Source: Flavobacterium aquaticum (GTDB taxonomy: Bacteria > Bacteroidota > Bacteroidia > Flavobacteriales > Flavobacteriaceae). From it: a DNA stretch of 64,000 nt. Position numbers and translations under genes: made by a program. The DNA lies in NCBI RefSeq assembly GCF_003259835.1, contig NZ_QLMI01000005.1:62001-126000 (forward strand). The letters run 5' to 3'. Below are positions 27,761 to 38,074 of the stretch, piece by piece. The notes under the pieces were generated by a model, which was not told the DNA's origin, made no database searches, and saw only the letters and a program-made list of their open reading frames with translations. Each line of letters opens with the position of its first letter. The first letter of the stretch is position 1.

Positions 27761-27763
27761 AAG

Positions 27764-27795
27764 TAAAAAAGCCTCAGAAATGAGGCTTTTTTTGT
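27764..27795. terminator. Bidirectional terminator
   Basis: GCCTCA/TGAGGC stem with GAAA tetraloop and flanking A- and T-runs between convergent genes ending at 27760 and 27811. Confidence 0.9.
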
Positions 27796-27810
27796 GTTTT
27801 TTGTATAAAA

Positions 27811-28854
27811 TTATTCAACTGTTATCTCAAATGTTTTATCCCAATTTTTACCTGTTACAAAATACGTTTTCGTAGCAGAATTATAAGCAATTCCATTAAA
27901 CGCATCTAATTCTTGGTGTTGTGTTACTTTGCTTCTTAAATCATGACAATTGATTACGTTCTCTACAGCTCCTGTTTTTGGATTAATCACCGCAATAGCA
28001 TCTTTCTGATAAATGTTTGCCCAAATTTTTCCATTAATCCATTCCATTTCATTTACGGCTTCAATCTTTGCACCATTGGTATAAACATTAATAAAATCTT
28101 CAACTTTAAAAGTTTCTGGATTTAAAATGTAGATTCTTTCTGATCCATCACTCATATATAATTTTTCGCCATCATTAGTAATTCCCCAACCTTCGGTTTC
28201 AAATGAAAATGTTTTTTCTAATTTGAAAGTTTTTGCATCATACACAAAACCCGTTTTTTCTTTCCAAGTCAATTGATAGATTTTGTCTTTTAAAACTGTA
28301 ATTCCTTCACCAAAATATTTGTCTTCTAATTTAATTTGTTCGGTAACTTTTCCGGTTTTATAATCGGTTTTTCTTAAAGTCGATTCTTTATATTGTCCTG
28401 TTCCTTCTAATAAAACACCATTATAAAATTCAAATCCTTGCGTATATGCATTGATATCGTGAGGATAGGTGTTCACAATTTTATAATTCAAAATTTTTGG
28501 TTCAGCACTTGCATAAATTGAAAATCCAGAAGTAATATCAATATTTTGTCCTTCAAAATAAACTAAAGCTTTAATGGTTTGGTTTCCTAGTTTCTGATTG
28601 TTCAAGGCGAAAGGTAATTTCTCGTTTCCTTTTACCGAACCAATTTTAACTTCGTTAATGTAGTAAACAACAGAATCAATTGTTTTGTTTTCTTTGTTTT
28701 GTAAGACCAAATCAATGCTTTCTTCAAGCTTAAGAATCGGTTTTATGGTAGGATTTTCAATCGAAAATAAATTTTTTAATGTATTTTCATCATCTTTACA
28801 TGAGGTAGAAATTACACCTAAAACAATGAAAGCGAATAGCTTAACTTTTAACAT
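27811..28854 (-). CDS. Glutaminyl-peptide cyclotransferase lipoprotein
   Basis: 347 residues. The lipobox VISTSC (Cys19) indicates a lipoprotein. An N-terminal immunoglobulin-like region (about 30-125) precedes the glutamine cyclotransferase domain, a five-bladed propeller type: YPHDINAYTQGFEFYNGVLLEGTG, YFGEGITVL, EGWGITNDGEKLYMSDGS, VNEMEWINGKIWANIY and ELDAFNGIAYN. It forms pyroglutamate at N-termini of exported proteins. The start at 28854 is chosen for the signal peptide; a longer frame reaching 29118 runs backwards through the SRP RNA gene and is not real. Confidence 0.9.
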   Translation of the reverse strand: MLKVKLFAFIVLGVISTSCKDDENTLKNLFSIENPTIKPILKLEESIDLVLQNKENKTIDSVVYYINEVKIGSVKGNEKLPFALNNQKLGNQTIKALVYFEGQNIDITSGFSIYASAEPKILNYKIVNTYPHDINAYTQGFEFYNGVLLEGTGQYKESTLRKTDYKTGKVTEQIKLEDKYFGEGITVLKDKIYQLTWKEKTGFVYDAKTFKLEKTFSFETEGWGITNDGEKLYMSDGSERIYILNPETFKVEDFINVYTNGAKIEAVNEMEWINGKIWANIYQKDAIAVINPKTGAVENVINCHDLRSKVTQHQELDAFNGIAYNSATKTYFVTGKNWDKTFEITVE

Positions 28855-28909
28855 GGTTGAAATATTTAATAAGGTAAATATACAATGATTTTTTATACTC
28901 ACAATTGCC

Positions 28910-28939
28910 TTGCAAAAATATAAAAAGGTTGTATATTTG
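28910..28939 (+). promoter_or_regulatory. Promoter of the SRP RNA
   Basis: TTG (28910-28912), 19 bases, then TATATTTG (28932-28939): a full match to the Bacteroidota vegetative promoter, ending directly before the RNA. Confidence 0.8.
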
Positions 28940-28940
28940 C

Positions 28941-29038
28941 ACCGGCAAGTCCTACACGACCAGCTCCTGCAGACTCCTCCAGGGTGGGAACACAGCAAAG
29001 GTATGTGGTTGTAGCGGTGCGATGTAGGTCGCTTGCCA
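28941..29038 (+). ncRNA. ffs: Signal recognition particle RNA, small bacterial type
   Basis: About 98 bases. The ends pair: GGCAAG and CCTAC near the 5' end with GTAGG and CTTGCC near the 3' end. The apical part has CCAGGGTGGGAACACAGCAA, a variant of the conserved SRP tip with GGAA-type tetraloop and the A/C-rich asymmetric loop that binds Ffh. It lacks an Alu domain. This RNA with Ffh targets nascent membrane proteins. It has its own strong promoter and T-rich 3' end. Confidence 0.88.
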
Positions 29039-29062
29039 TTTTTTATTTCTTTTGAATTGTGG

Positions 29063-29090
29063 TCCCGATTGTTCGGGATTTTTATTTTTA
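29063..29090 (+). terminator. Terminator downstream of the SRP RNA
   Basis: TCCCGA/TCGGGA stem with TTGT loop followed by a T-run, 18 bases before the epimerase start. Confidence 0.75.
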
Positions 29091-29107
29091 CACCAATTCT
29101 AATTCCT

Positions 29108-30106
29108 ATGCACATCACTTGGCAAATTGTTCGCTTACAACTAAAAGAAACGTTTTCAATTAGTTATGGAAGTTACTCGTTCAGAGAAGCCTTAATTGTT
29201 TCGCTTTCCAAAAACGGTAAAACAGGTTTTGGCGAATGTACAGCGATTGATTACTACGGAATTAATTTAAACGATTTCACTCAAAAATTAGCCGAAATTC
29301 AAGCTCTAATCGAAAAACAATCCATAAATTATCCTTCCGAATTTTATGCTTTTTTAGAAAGTTTACAATTGCATTCTTTTTTGCGTTCGGCTTTAGATTG
29401 TGCGTATTGGGATTTATTTGGGAAGTTAGAAAACAAAAGTTTCTTAGAATTAAATTCGATTGAAATAAAACAATTACCAGAATCTTCCATCACGATAAGT
29501 GTAGCGCCAATTGAAGAACAACTGCAAAAAATAGCAAAATCCGATTGGAATAAATTCAAAGTCAAGTGGAATCACTTCGATGAAAAAGCGTTGGATTTAT
29601 TATTGAACTGCGAAAAAGAAATCGCTTTAGATGCGAACGGAAGTTTCTCTATTTCCGAATGTCAGCAATTAGAAGAGAATCCTGCATCAGTTCAATTTAC
29701 TTATATTGAACAACCCATGAAAATCGGAATTTCAAATTATTCCCATTTGAATGCTTCTAAATTTGCCAATTGGATGGCCGATGAAGATTGCCAAGAAAAA
29801 ACTAAACTTTCCGATTTAAAATCACATTATAAAACCATCAATATCAAATTAGTCAAAACAGGCGGATTAACTCCAGCTTTACAACTAATTAGAGAAGCAA
29901 GAGCAAACGATTTCAAAATCATGATAGGTTGCATGACCGAATCTACCGTAGGAATTTCAGCCGGAGCCGTTTTAGTTCCGTTAGTGGATTATGTAGATTT
30001 AGATGGTGCGAATTTAATTGCTAACGACATCGCTTTTGGAAGCACCATCGAAAAAGGAAAAGTGCTGCTTTCGGAGAAAGTTGGGTTAGGAATTTCCTTG
30101 AAATAA
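29108..30106 (+). CDS. Dipeptide epimerase (enolase superfamily)
   Basis: 332 residues. Enolase-superfamily catalytic features of the L-Ala-D/L-Glu epimerase group are present: the KxK motif in NKFKVKWN, metal ligands in IALDANGSF and YIEQPM, the WMADEDC segment, and KLVKTGGLTPAL with the second catalytic Lys. The N-terminal capping domain includes FSISYGSYSFREALIV. It probably epimerises dipeptides from cell-wall turnover; exact specificity is unknown. The ATG at 29108 starts the conserved capping domain; the frame upstream runs through a terminator. Confidence 0.88.
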   Translation: MHITWQIVRLQLKETFSISYGSYSFREALIVSLSKNGKTGFGECTAIDYYGINLNDFTQKLAEIQALIEKQSINYPSEFYAFLESLQLHSFLRSALDCAYWDLFGKLENKSFLELNSIEIKQLPESSITISVAPIEEQLQKIAKSDWNKFKVKWNHFDEKALDLLLNCEKEIALDANGSFSISECQQLEENPASVQFTYIEQPMKIGISNYSHLNASKFANWMADEDCQEKTKLSDLKSHYKTINIKLVKTGGLTPALQLIREARANDFKIMIGCMTESTVGISAGAVLVPLVDYVDLDGANLIANDIAFGSTIEKGKVLLSEKVGLGISLK

Positions 30107-30143
30107 TATAAAGCCGTATTTTCGCACTATAATTCACACTAAA

Positions 30144-30947
30144 ATGAGTAAAGTAGTATTAATTACAGGTGGTTCATCAGGAATTGGAAAATCAATTGGC
30201 GAGTTTTTACATCAAAAAGGTTTTGTCGTATATGGTACAAGTCGAAATCCTGAAAAAATCACGAATTCGATATTTCCATTAGTAGCTTTGGATGTTCGCA
30301 ACAAGCAAAGTATTGTAAATTGCGTTGCCGAAGTTATCCAGAAATCAGGACGATTGGATATTGTAATTAATAATGCTGGAGTAGGAATTACAGGTCCAAT
30401 CGAAGAAATTCCAACAGAAGAAATCCGAAACAATTTCGAAACGAATTTATTTGGACCAATTGAAGTGATGAAAGCGGTTTTACCTCAAATGCGAGAACAA
30501 AAATCGGGTTTAATTATTAATATTACCTCTATTGCTGGTTATATGGGATTACCTTATCGTGGGATTTACTCGGCTTCAAAAGGTGCTTTAGAATTAATTA
30601 CCGAAGCTTTACGAATGGAAGTAAAATCCTTCGGAATCCAAATTACGAATGTAGCTCCAGGCGATTTTGCTACTAATATTGCAGCAGGACGTTATCATGC
30701 TCCGGTTGTTAAAGGTTCGGCTTACGAAGTTCCTTACGGAAACACTTTAAAAGAAATGGATTCACACGTTGACAGCGGTAGTAATCCAAACGAAATGGCA
30801 GAAGCAATTTTTGCAATCATTCAAACCGATAAACCAAAAGTACATTATAAAGTTGGGGCATTCATGCAAAAGTTTTCTATTGTTTTAAAACGTATTTTGC
30901 CTGATACAGTTTATGAAAAAATGTTGATGAATCATTATAAGTTGTAG
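30144..30947 (+). CDS. SDR-family oxidoreductase
   Basis: 267 residues, classical short-chain dehydrogenase. The cofactor motif ITGGSSGIGKSIG lies at the N-terminus, followed by NNAGVGI, the catalytic Ser in NITSIAGY and the YxxxK pair in YSASKGAL. Substrate not predictable. It follows the epimerase by 37 bases in the same orientation. Confidence 0.88.
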   Translation: MSKVVLITGGSSGIGKSIGEFLHQKGFVVYGTSRNPEKITNSIFPLVALDVRNKQSIVNCVAEVIQKSGRLDIVINNAGVGITGPIEEIPTEEIRNNFETNLFGPIEVMKAVLPQMREQKSGLIINITSIAGYMGLPYRGIYSASKGALELITEALRMEVKSFGIQITNVAPGDFATNIAAGRYHAPVVKGSAYEVPYGNTLKEMDSHVDSGSNPNEMAEAIFAIIQTDKPKVHYKVGAFMQKFSIVLKRILPDTVYEKMLMNHYKL

Positions 30948-31035
30948 ATTGGTAAAAGGTTATGGGTGAAAGGTGTTGTAAAGCTTAACTCGTTTCAGCT
31001 TCTAAATTAATATTGTCCTTATAAAATATTTAATC

Positions 31036-31560
31036 ATGCAAAATATCTCAATCGCGAAAGCCGAATTACAAGATATTGAAAAACTTCAAAAAATAGGAAG
31101 ACAAACTTTTTTTGAAACATTCTCGGAAAGTAATTCAGAAGAAAATATGCAAAAATATTTGAATGAAGGCTTCTCAATAGAAAAATTAACCACCGAACTT
31201 ACCGATACAAATGCAGAATTTTATTTTGCTGTTTTTGATGCGGAAGTAATTGGTTATTTGAAACTTAATTTTGGCGAATCTCAAACCGAATTAAAGGATA
31301 ATAAAGCTTTAGAAATTGAACGAATTTATGTTTCTAAAGAATTTCATGGTAAAAGTGTAGGACAATTGTTGTACGATAAAGCTATTGAAGTTGCTAAGCA
31401 GAAAAACGCTGATTATGTTTGGTTAGGTGTTTGGGAAGAAAATCCGCGTGCAATTAGTTTTTATAAGAAAAATGGTTTTGTTGAATTTGACAAACATATT
31501 TTCAAATTGGGAGATGACGAACAAATTGACATCATGATGAAATTGAATTTGAAGAATTAA
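31036..31560 (+). CDS. GNAT-family N-acetyltransferase
   Basis: 174 residues. GNAT features: NISIAKAELQDIEKLQKIG at the start, central strands FAVFDAEVIGYLKLNFG and IERIYVSKEFHGKSVGQLL (acetyl-CoA pyrophosphate loop), and WLGVWEENPRAISFYKKNGF. Similar proteins act on small amines or peptides; the substrate cannot be told. It is a monocistronic gene in a repeat-flanked gap. Confidence 0.85.
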   Translation: MQNISIAKAELQDIEKLQKIGRQTFFETFSESNSEENMQKYLNEGFSIEKLTTELTDTNAEFYFAVFDAEVIGYLKLNFGESQTELKDNKALEIERIYVSKEFHGKSVGQLLYDKAIEVAKQKNADYVWLGVWEENPRAISFYKKNGFVEFDKHIFKLGDDEQIDIMMKLNLKN

Positions 31561-31603
31561 ATTTCACCTTATTTTGAATTTGATTTTGAACTTGTCCTTG
31601 CCC

Positions 31604-31634
31604 TTGAATTTGGAATTTTTTATTCGTACTTTTG
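31604..31634 (+). promoter_or_regulatory. Promoter of the fsa gene
   Basis: TTG (31604-31606), 20 bases, then TACTTTTG (31627-31634), a full TTG-N20-TAnnTTTG match about 40 bases before the start. Confidence 0.7.
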
Positions 31635-31674
31635 CATTTCAAAACAACACACAATACTTTAAAATTTAAAAAAG

Positions 31675-32331
31675 ATGAAATTTTTTATTGACACAGCTAA
31701 TTTAGAGCAAATTAAAGAAGCACAAGAATTAGGAATTTTAGATGGTGTTACTACAAACCCATCGTTAATGGCCAAAGAAGGCATTACAGGAAAAAACAAT
31801 ATCCTAAAACATTACGTAGACATTTGTAATATTGTTGACGGTGATGTAAGTGCAGAAGTAAATGCAATGGATTTGGAGGGTATGATTAGAGAAGGTGAGG
31901 AGTTAGCTGACTTGCACGAACAAATCGTAGTGAAATTACCAATGACTAAAGAAGGCGTTAAAGCTTGTAAATATTTCTCTGATAAAGGAATTAAAACCAA
32001 TGTAACGTTAATTTTCTCTGCTGGACAAGCTTTATTAGCTGCAAAAGCGGGAGCAACTTATTGTTCTCCTTTTTTAGGAAGATTAGATGATGTTTCTACA
32101 GATGGTTTAAATTTAATTGATGAAATTCGTCAAATTTATGATAACTACGGATTTGAAACACAAATTTTAGCGGCTTCTGTACGTCACACCATGCACGTAA
32201 TTAACTGTGCTAAAATTGGTGCTGATGTTATGACTGGACCTTTATCTTCAATCACTGGATTATTAAAACATCCATTAACAGATATCGGAATTGCTCAGTT
32301 TATTGCAGATTACGAAAAAGGGAATAAATAA
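31675..32331 (+). CDS. fsa: Transaldolase / fructose-6-phosphate aldolase-like
   Basis: 218 residues, the short decameric TalC/FSA subfamily. Seen are [20 protein letters not shown], the GVTTNPSL motif and the Schiff-base Lys87 in IVVKLPM, then [20 protein letters not shown] and SPFLGRLDD. In genomes like this it usually serves as the transaldolase of the pentose-phosphate pathway. Transaldolase versus fructose-6-phosphate aldolase activity cannot be separated from sequence here. It has its own promoter and terminator. Confidence 0.9.
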   Translation: MKFFIDTANLEQIKEAQELGILDGVTTNPSLMAKEGITGKNNILKHYVDICNIVDGDVSAEVNAMDLEGMIREGEELADLHEQIVVKLPMTKEGVKACKYFSDKGIKTNVTLIFSAGQALLAAKAGATYCSPFLGRLDDVSTDGLNLIDEIRQIYDNYGFETQILAASVRHTMHVINCAKIGADVMTGPLSSITGLLKHPLTDIGIAQFIADYEKGNK

Positions 32332-32352
32332 TTTCTGAAGAATATAAAAAGC

Positions 32353-32384
32353 AAAAAGCGTTCTAAATTAGAACGCTTTTTTAA
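32353..32384. terminator. Bidirectional terminator
   Basis: AAAAGCGTTCTA/TAGAACGCTTTT with a 3-base loop between the convergent fsa and TlpA-like genes. Confidence 0.9.
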
Positions 32385-32417
32385 TTAGTAATGGTTATCC
32401 AAAAAACAATACTAATT

Positions 32418-33821
32418 TTATTTCAAATTCTGTTCAAAATTCACGTCAAACAAATTCGCAAATCCATTTTTAATAGTTCCATCTGCATTTAAGATGATAA
32501 TTCTGTGAATTTTTGTGATGACCCATTGTTTTCTTATTGTTTCAAAATCAACAGCGTGTAATTCTTTTACGCCTTCAAAATTGTATTTTTTTAATGCGTT
32601 TTTCCAATTAGCGACATTATCATTTACATTGATAGCAATAAATTCATAATCTGGATATTTTGCCTGTAATTCCATTACTTTTCTATGAGAAGCTGCAAAA
32701 TGCGATTCAGCATGACTCGTCCAAAAGAATAAAACGGTTGGTTTGTTAATAACAGTATTTATGTCTAACGGTTTATAAACAGTATCTACCAATTCAATTT
32801 TAGGTAAACGATTACCTACTTTTAAATTCTGAACGGAATTGTAAATCTCTGTAATTTCTTTTTTGTTTTCCTTGTCAGTAGTTAATTGTAAGTAGCGTTC
32901 AATAAATTTTTGGTTGTTGTACATGTTTTGATCTTCTAACAAGTACATCATTGCTACATTGTTTAATACCACATTTTTAACCTTCTGATTTTTGATTAAA
33001 GTATCAGTAATATTTAATTTCTCAATATTGTTTTCTAATGAATTCTCATTTAAATCAAGATGATCTTTTTGTAAGGCAACATTGTTTAACATTACGCTTA
33101 CATATTTAATAAAAGGAGAATAATTGGTTAAAAGGGCATTTTCAAAATCAACATCTTTTCGATGTTCATAGTAGTTAGAAGGTAATTTTGTTCTGATATT
33201 TTCACCTGTTCTAAATTGATGAGCATACGGATAAATTTCTTTTTTGGTAATATGATGAAAATCTAGACAAGCTTTCGCAACTACATCAAAATTTTCATCC
33301 CAACCAATTTCTGCTTTGCGTTTTAAATAAAAAGATTTACGAATAGCGAAACTAGAATCGATATTCTTGATAAAACTTTTTACGTCTTTATCAAAATTGT
33401 CATACATTTTATCTTTGTCAGCTTCGTTTTTAAGATACAATTCCATTAAGAAATTATTCTTTTCATCACCACGACCACAAAAGACAACTGAATTATCAAA
33501 GTCAAACGTATTTACACGAACCATTAAACTATCGTTCTTGTCAAAATAAACATATTGATATTCAGGATTATGCTTAAAAGTATATAAACCAGGAGCTAAC
33601 GAATCAAATTTGTGCATGAAACGATTATTTTTATCCAAATAAATCGTATCAATAACTTCATCATCTTTTAAAAACAATATATATTTCTCTTGAGGATTTA
33701 AGATTTCTCCTCCAAAATACGAAACATAATCATCTTCCTTAAAGACTCTTTTACAAGAAGTTAAAGTAGAGAAAAGGACGATAGATAGGGGTAAAAAGTA
33801 TTTTATGTAATTTTTAATCAT
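32418..33821 (-). CDS. TlpA-like thioredoxin-fold lipoprotein lacking CxxC
   Basis: 467 residues. The signal peptide ends in the lipobox TLTSC. An N-terminal beta-rich domain and a long helical middle precede a C-terminal thioredoxin-like domain (about 335-460): GNRLPKIELVD, TVLFFWTSHAESHFAA, then FIAINVNDN and the cis-Pro-like region. Where TlpA proteins have WCxxC this one has TSHAES, with no cysteine, so it cannot be a normal disulfide reductase. It likely binds partners in the periplasm or outer membrane. A minus-strand TACATTTG (33844-33851) lies upstream. Confidence 0.8.
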   Translation of the reverse strand: MIKNYIKYFLPLSIVLFSTLTSCKRVFKEDDYVSYFGGEILNPQEKYILFLKDDEVIDTIYLDKNNRFMHKFDSLAPGLYTFKHNPEYQYVYFDKNDSLMVRVNTFDFDNSVVFCGRGDEKNNFLMELYLKNEADKDKMYDNFDKDVKSFIKNIDSSFAIRKSFYLKRKAEIGWDENFDVVAKACLDFHHITKKEIYPYAHQFRTGENIRTKLPSNYYEHRKDVDFENALLTNYSPFIKYVSVMLNNVALQKDHLDLNENSLENNIEKLNITDTLIKNQKVKNVVLNNVAMMYLLEDQNMYNNQKFIERYLQLTTDKENKKEITEIYNSVQNLKVGNRLPKIELVDTVYKPLDINTVINKPTVLFFWTSHAESHFAASHRKVMELQAKYPDYEFIAINVNDNVANWKNALKKYNFEGVKELHAVDFETIRKQWVITKIHRIIILNADGTIKNGFANLFDVNFEQNLK

Positions 33822-33942
33822 GTACTTGATTATTAATTCTGAACAAATGTATCAGTTATATTCAAATCTTGTTGTTAATGTACAGTTAAAATAAACCTAT
33901 ATTAATTCTAAATTATTGTGTTCAAAAATCTACTATTTTTAG

Positions 33943-33950
33943 TACTTTTG
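33943..33950 (+). promoter_or_regulatory. -7 box of the ABC-F gene
   Basis: TACTTTTG fits TAnnTTTG and lies 26 bases before the start. The nearest TTG is 24 bases further upstream, longer than usual. Confidence 0.5.
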
Positions 33951-33964
33951 CAACAGTTTTATAA

Positions 33965-35596
<1,632 letters not shown>

Positions 35597-35600
35597 TATC

Positions 35601-35637
35601 AATCCCGTTGCTGTTTTTAGTAACGGGATTTTTTTTA
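35601..35637 (+). terminator. Terminator of the ABC-F gene
   Basis: AATCCCGTT/AACGGGATT stem with a 12-base loop followed by eight T, just after the stop. Confidence 0.85.
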
Positions 35638-35644
35638 GATAGAA

Positions 35645-35714
35645 GCCACTGATTTAACTAATTATCACAGATTTTTTCTAATTGTAATCCTTTTAAATCC
35701 ATAAAATCCGTGGC
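35645..35714. repeat. Imperfect inverted intergenic repeat
   Basis: GCCACTGATTT (35645-35655) is matched by AAATCCGTGGC (35704-35714), 10 of 11 complementary. The A/T-rich interior has no reading frame. It looks like a decayed intergenic repeat rather than a gene. Confidence 0.45.
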
Positions 35715-35763
35715 AAATAACATTTTAGTTAAGCATGAATTTTCTCTTTTTTTTAGATTACAA

Positions 35764-35793
35764 TTGCTATTAGAAATATAAATTCTAAATTTG
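35764..35793 (+). promoter_or_regulatory. Promoter of pyrR-pyrB
   Basis: TTG (35764-35766), 19 bases, then TAAATTTG (35786-35793): a full match. It overlaps the TTG codon at 35791, which excludes that codon as a start. Confidence 0.75.
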
Positions 35794-35808
35794 TACAAAC
35801 AACACACT

Positions 35809-36348
35809 ATGAGTCAAAAAGTTTTGCTCACTTCAAAAGAAGTACACATTATCTTGCATCGATTAGCTTGTCAACTAATTGAAAATCATTTAGATTTCTC
35901 AAATACAATCTTAATCGGTTTACAACCAAGAGGTAAATTTTTAGCCGAAAGAATCAAACAAATTTTAGAATCAGAATACAAAGTTTCTAACATTCAATTG
36001 GGATTTTTGGACATTACGTTCTTTCGTGATGATTTTAGAAGAGGCGAAAAATCATTAGAAGCCAATAAAACCCAAATTGATTTTTTAGTAGAAGATAAAA
36101 AAGTAGTCTTCATTGACGATGTTTTATATACAGGAAGAAGTATAAATGCCGCTTTAACAGCGATTCAATCCTTTGGAAGACCATCAGAAGTAGAACTTTT
36201 AACGTTAATTGACAGAAGATTCAGCCGTCATTTACCAATTCAACCCGATTATAGAGGAAGACAAGTAGATGCCATAAACAATGAAAAAGTATTAGTAAAA
36301 TGGCTTGAAAACGATGGAGAAGATGCCGTTTACCTAATCACAAAATAA
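35809..36348 (+). CDS. pyrR: PyrR-like phosphoribosyltransferase
   Basis: 179 residues. Type I phosphoribosyltransferase with the PRPP-binding motif VVFIDDVLYTGRSINAAL and the PyrR-type LIDRRFSRHLPIQPDYRGRQV. PyrR proteins interconvert uracil and PRPP with UMP and, in many bacteria, attenuate pyr transcription by binding RNA. Whether this one binds RNA is not visible. The ATG at 35809 fits the family. pyrB follows 59 bases later. Confidence 0.92.
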   Translation: MSQKVLLTSKEVHIILHRLACQLIENHLDFSNTILIGLQPRGKFLAERIKQILESEYKVSNIQLGFLDITFFRDDFRRGEKSLEANKTQIDFLVEDKKVVFIDDVLYTGRSINAALTAIQSFGRPSEVELLTLIDRRFSRHLPIQPDYRGRQVDAINNEKVLVKWLENDGEDAVYLITK

Positions 36349-36407
36349 GTTTTTCATCCATCATCAATCAACTAACACCCAGCAACAACAAACACAACTA
36401 CATATAA

Positions 36408-37337
36408 ATGAAAGAATTATCAGTAAATCATTTAATCGGAATAAAACACATTACCAAACAAGATATCGATTTAATTTTCGAAACGGCTGACCATTTCAAA
36501 GAAGTTATCAATCGGCCAATTAAAAAAGTACCGTCTTTGCGAGATGTTACCATCGCTAACATTTTCTTTGAAAACAGTACGAGAACTAAATTATCCTTCG
36601 AATTAGCTCAAAAGCGACTTTCAGCAGATGTGATTAGTTTTTCAGCAGCACAATCTTCGGTTAAAAAAGGAGAAACTTTAATTGATACAGTTAACAACAT
36701 ATTATCGATGAAAGTAGATATGGTGGTAATGCGTCATAGCAGCCCAGGAGCAGCTCATTTCTTGTCGCAAAATATTGGAGCAAGTGTTGTAAATGCTGGA
36801 GATGGCGCTCACGAACATCCAACACAAGCTTTATTAGATAGTTTTACGATTCGTGAAAAATTAGGCGATGTTGGCGGAAAGAAAATCGTAATCGTAGGTG
36901 ATATTTTACACTCAAGAGTAGCCTTATCCAATATCTTCGCTCTCCAAATGCAAGGCGCAGAAGTAAAAGTATGCGGACCAAAAACGTTAATTCCAAAATA
37001 CATTGAATCACTTGGAGTTACGGTTGAACCGAATTTACGTAAAGCTTTAGAATGGGCAGATGTAGCGAATATGTTACGTGTTCAAAACGAACGTTTAGAT
37101 GTAAGTTATTTCCCTACGACAAGAGAATACACGCAACAATACGGCGTAACCAAAGAATTATTAGATTCGCTGAATAAAGAAATCGTAATCATGCATCCTG
37201 GACCAATTAACAGAGGAGTGGAGATTACTTCAGATGTTGCTGATTCACAACAATCAGTGATTTTGGAACAAGTAGAAAATGGAGTTGCGGTACGAATGGC
37301 AGTGATTTATTTATTGGCAAGTAAGATTAAAAATTAG
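36408..37337 (+). CDS. pyrB: Aspartate carbamoyltransferase catalytic chain
   Basis: 309 residues. Carbamoyl-phosphate binding motif FFENSTRTKLSFE (STRT at 57-60), HPTQALLDSFTI, DILHSRVALSN, and MHPGPINRGVEI are all present. It catalyses the committed step of pyrimidine synthesis. It lies downstream of pyrR in the same operon. No pyrI regulatory chain is present in this window. Confidence 0.96.
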   Translation: MKELSVNHLIGIKHITKQDIDLIFETADHFKEVINRPIKKVPSLRDVTIANIFFENSTRTKLSFELAQKRLSADVISFSAAQSSVKKGETLIDTVNNILSMKVDMVVMRHSSPGAAHFLSQNIGASVVNAGDGAHEHPTQALLDSFTIREKLGDVGGKKIVIVGDILHSRVALSNIFALQMQGAEVKVCGPKTLIPKYIESLGVTVEPNLRKALEWADVANMLRVQNERLDVSYFPTTREYTQQYGVTKELLDSLNKEIVIMHPGPINRGVEITSDVADSQQSVILEQVENGVAVRMAVIYLLASKIKN

Positions 37338-37369
37338 TATCTTAGCATAAAATCAGAAATTCAATTGAA

Positions 37370-37672
37370 ATGGTTGAAATGAAGTATTTAAAATTTGAAA
37401 TAAAAATTCATGATGATTTTTCTGAATATGAAGATATAAACTCAAATATTGAATGTTTAATAAATTGTAAAACTTTCAAAGAAGCAAAATTTATAGCAGA
37501 AAAATCGGTTAAAGATTATAATTGGAAACTTGGAAATTGTATTGATGAAAAAGTATTAATTTTTGACGAAATTGAAAATGATTTTCTTAAAGAACAATAT
37601 ATAAGAGCAATTGAATTAGGTGAGAGTTACATAATAAATTCTAAGCCAAATAAAAAATCCCAACCAAAATGA
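37370..37672 (+). CDS. Hypothetical protein, 100 aa
   Basis: Not recognised. A small acidic cytoplasmic protein with predicted helices (FKEAKFIAEKSVKDYNW). ATG at 37370 or the second Met at 37379 (MKYLKFE) could be the start. Its stop overlaps the next start by four bases (ATGA), showing translational coupling with the 110-aa gene. Confidence 0.6.
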   Translation: MVEMKYLKFEIKIHDDFSEYEDINSNIECLINCKTFKEAKFIAEKSVKDYNWKLGNCIDEKVLIFDEIENDFLKEQYIRAIELGESYIINSKPNKKSQPK

Positions 37673-38001
37673 AAGTAGATCAAAAAGGGCATACCACTAT
37701 CATCAAAGACACACAGAATAATGCGGAAGCTTTTGTGGGTAAAATTACCAATGAATATCATGTGTTTCAAGGTCAGAATTTAATTTTGGATGTGTCGAAT
37801 AATAAAACCCTTTCTAATGCTGATTTAGCTCATTTTAAAGAGTTGGCAAAAACTCATAAAAAAGCTAAAAAATCAATGATTATTGTTTCTGATGAAGTTG
37901 ATTTTAATAAAGTTCCCAATTATTTAAACGTGGTTCCTTCTGTTTTAGAAGCTCACGACATGATTGAAATGGACGAAATTGAACGCGATTTAGGATTTTA
38001 A
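37669..38001 (+). CDS. Conserved protein upstream of RNase Z (STAS-like)
   Basis: 110 residues: a beta-alpha pattern with GKITNEYHVFQGQNLILDVSNNKTLSNADL, then KKSMIIVSDEVDFNKVP, VVPSVLEAHDMIEMDEIERDLG, reminiscent of STAS/anti-sigma-antagonist folds. The family is commonly found directly before rnz in flavobacteria and is sometimes labelled as part of ribonuclease Z, but it has no metallo-beta-lactamase motifs. It is coupled to the preceding gene by an ATGA overlap. Function unknown. Confidence 0.72.
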   Translation: MKVDQKGHTTIIKDTQNNAEAFVGKITNEYHVFQGQNLILDVSNNKTLSNADLAHFKELAKTHKKAKKSMIIVSDEVDFNKVPNYLNVVPSVLEAHDMIEMDEIERDLGF

Positions 38002-38035
38002 TGATGGATGCTGGGTGATGGAAGTTGGAAGAAAA

Positions 38036-38065
38036 ACTTGAAACCTGAAACTTGAAACCTGAAAC
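38036..38065. repeat. Tandem intergenic repeat (AAACTTGAAACCTG type)
   Basis: Two and a bit copies of a 14-base unit, AAACCTGAAACTTG, between the 110-aa gene and rnz. The same words, in reverse complement, occur at 42560-42584 and 63852-63876, always intergenic. Confidence 0.7.
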
Positions 38066-38074
38066 TTTTTAACC

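Noticed and set aside
28941..29038. A tRNA or tmRNA in the 28.9-29.0 kb gap
   Set aside because: There is no cloverleaf or CCA end; the paired ends and GGAA-type tip fit the small SRP RNA instead.
28855..29118. An 88-codon N-terminal extension of the glutaminyl cyclase
   Set aside because: It runs through the SRP RNA and its promoter in reverse, has no conserved sequence, and would bury the lipoprotein signal.
37669..38001. Treating the 110-residue gene as part of ribonuclease Z
   Set aside because: It has no metallo-beta-lactamase motifs and a complete rnz starts at 38075.
38036..38065. A CRISPR array
   Set aside because: The units are 14 bases in direct tandem without spacers of constant length and no cas genes are present.
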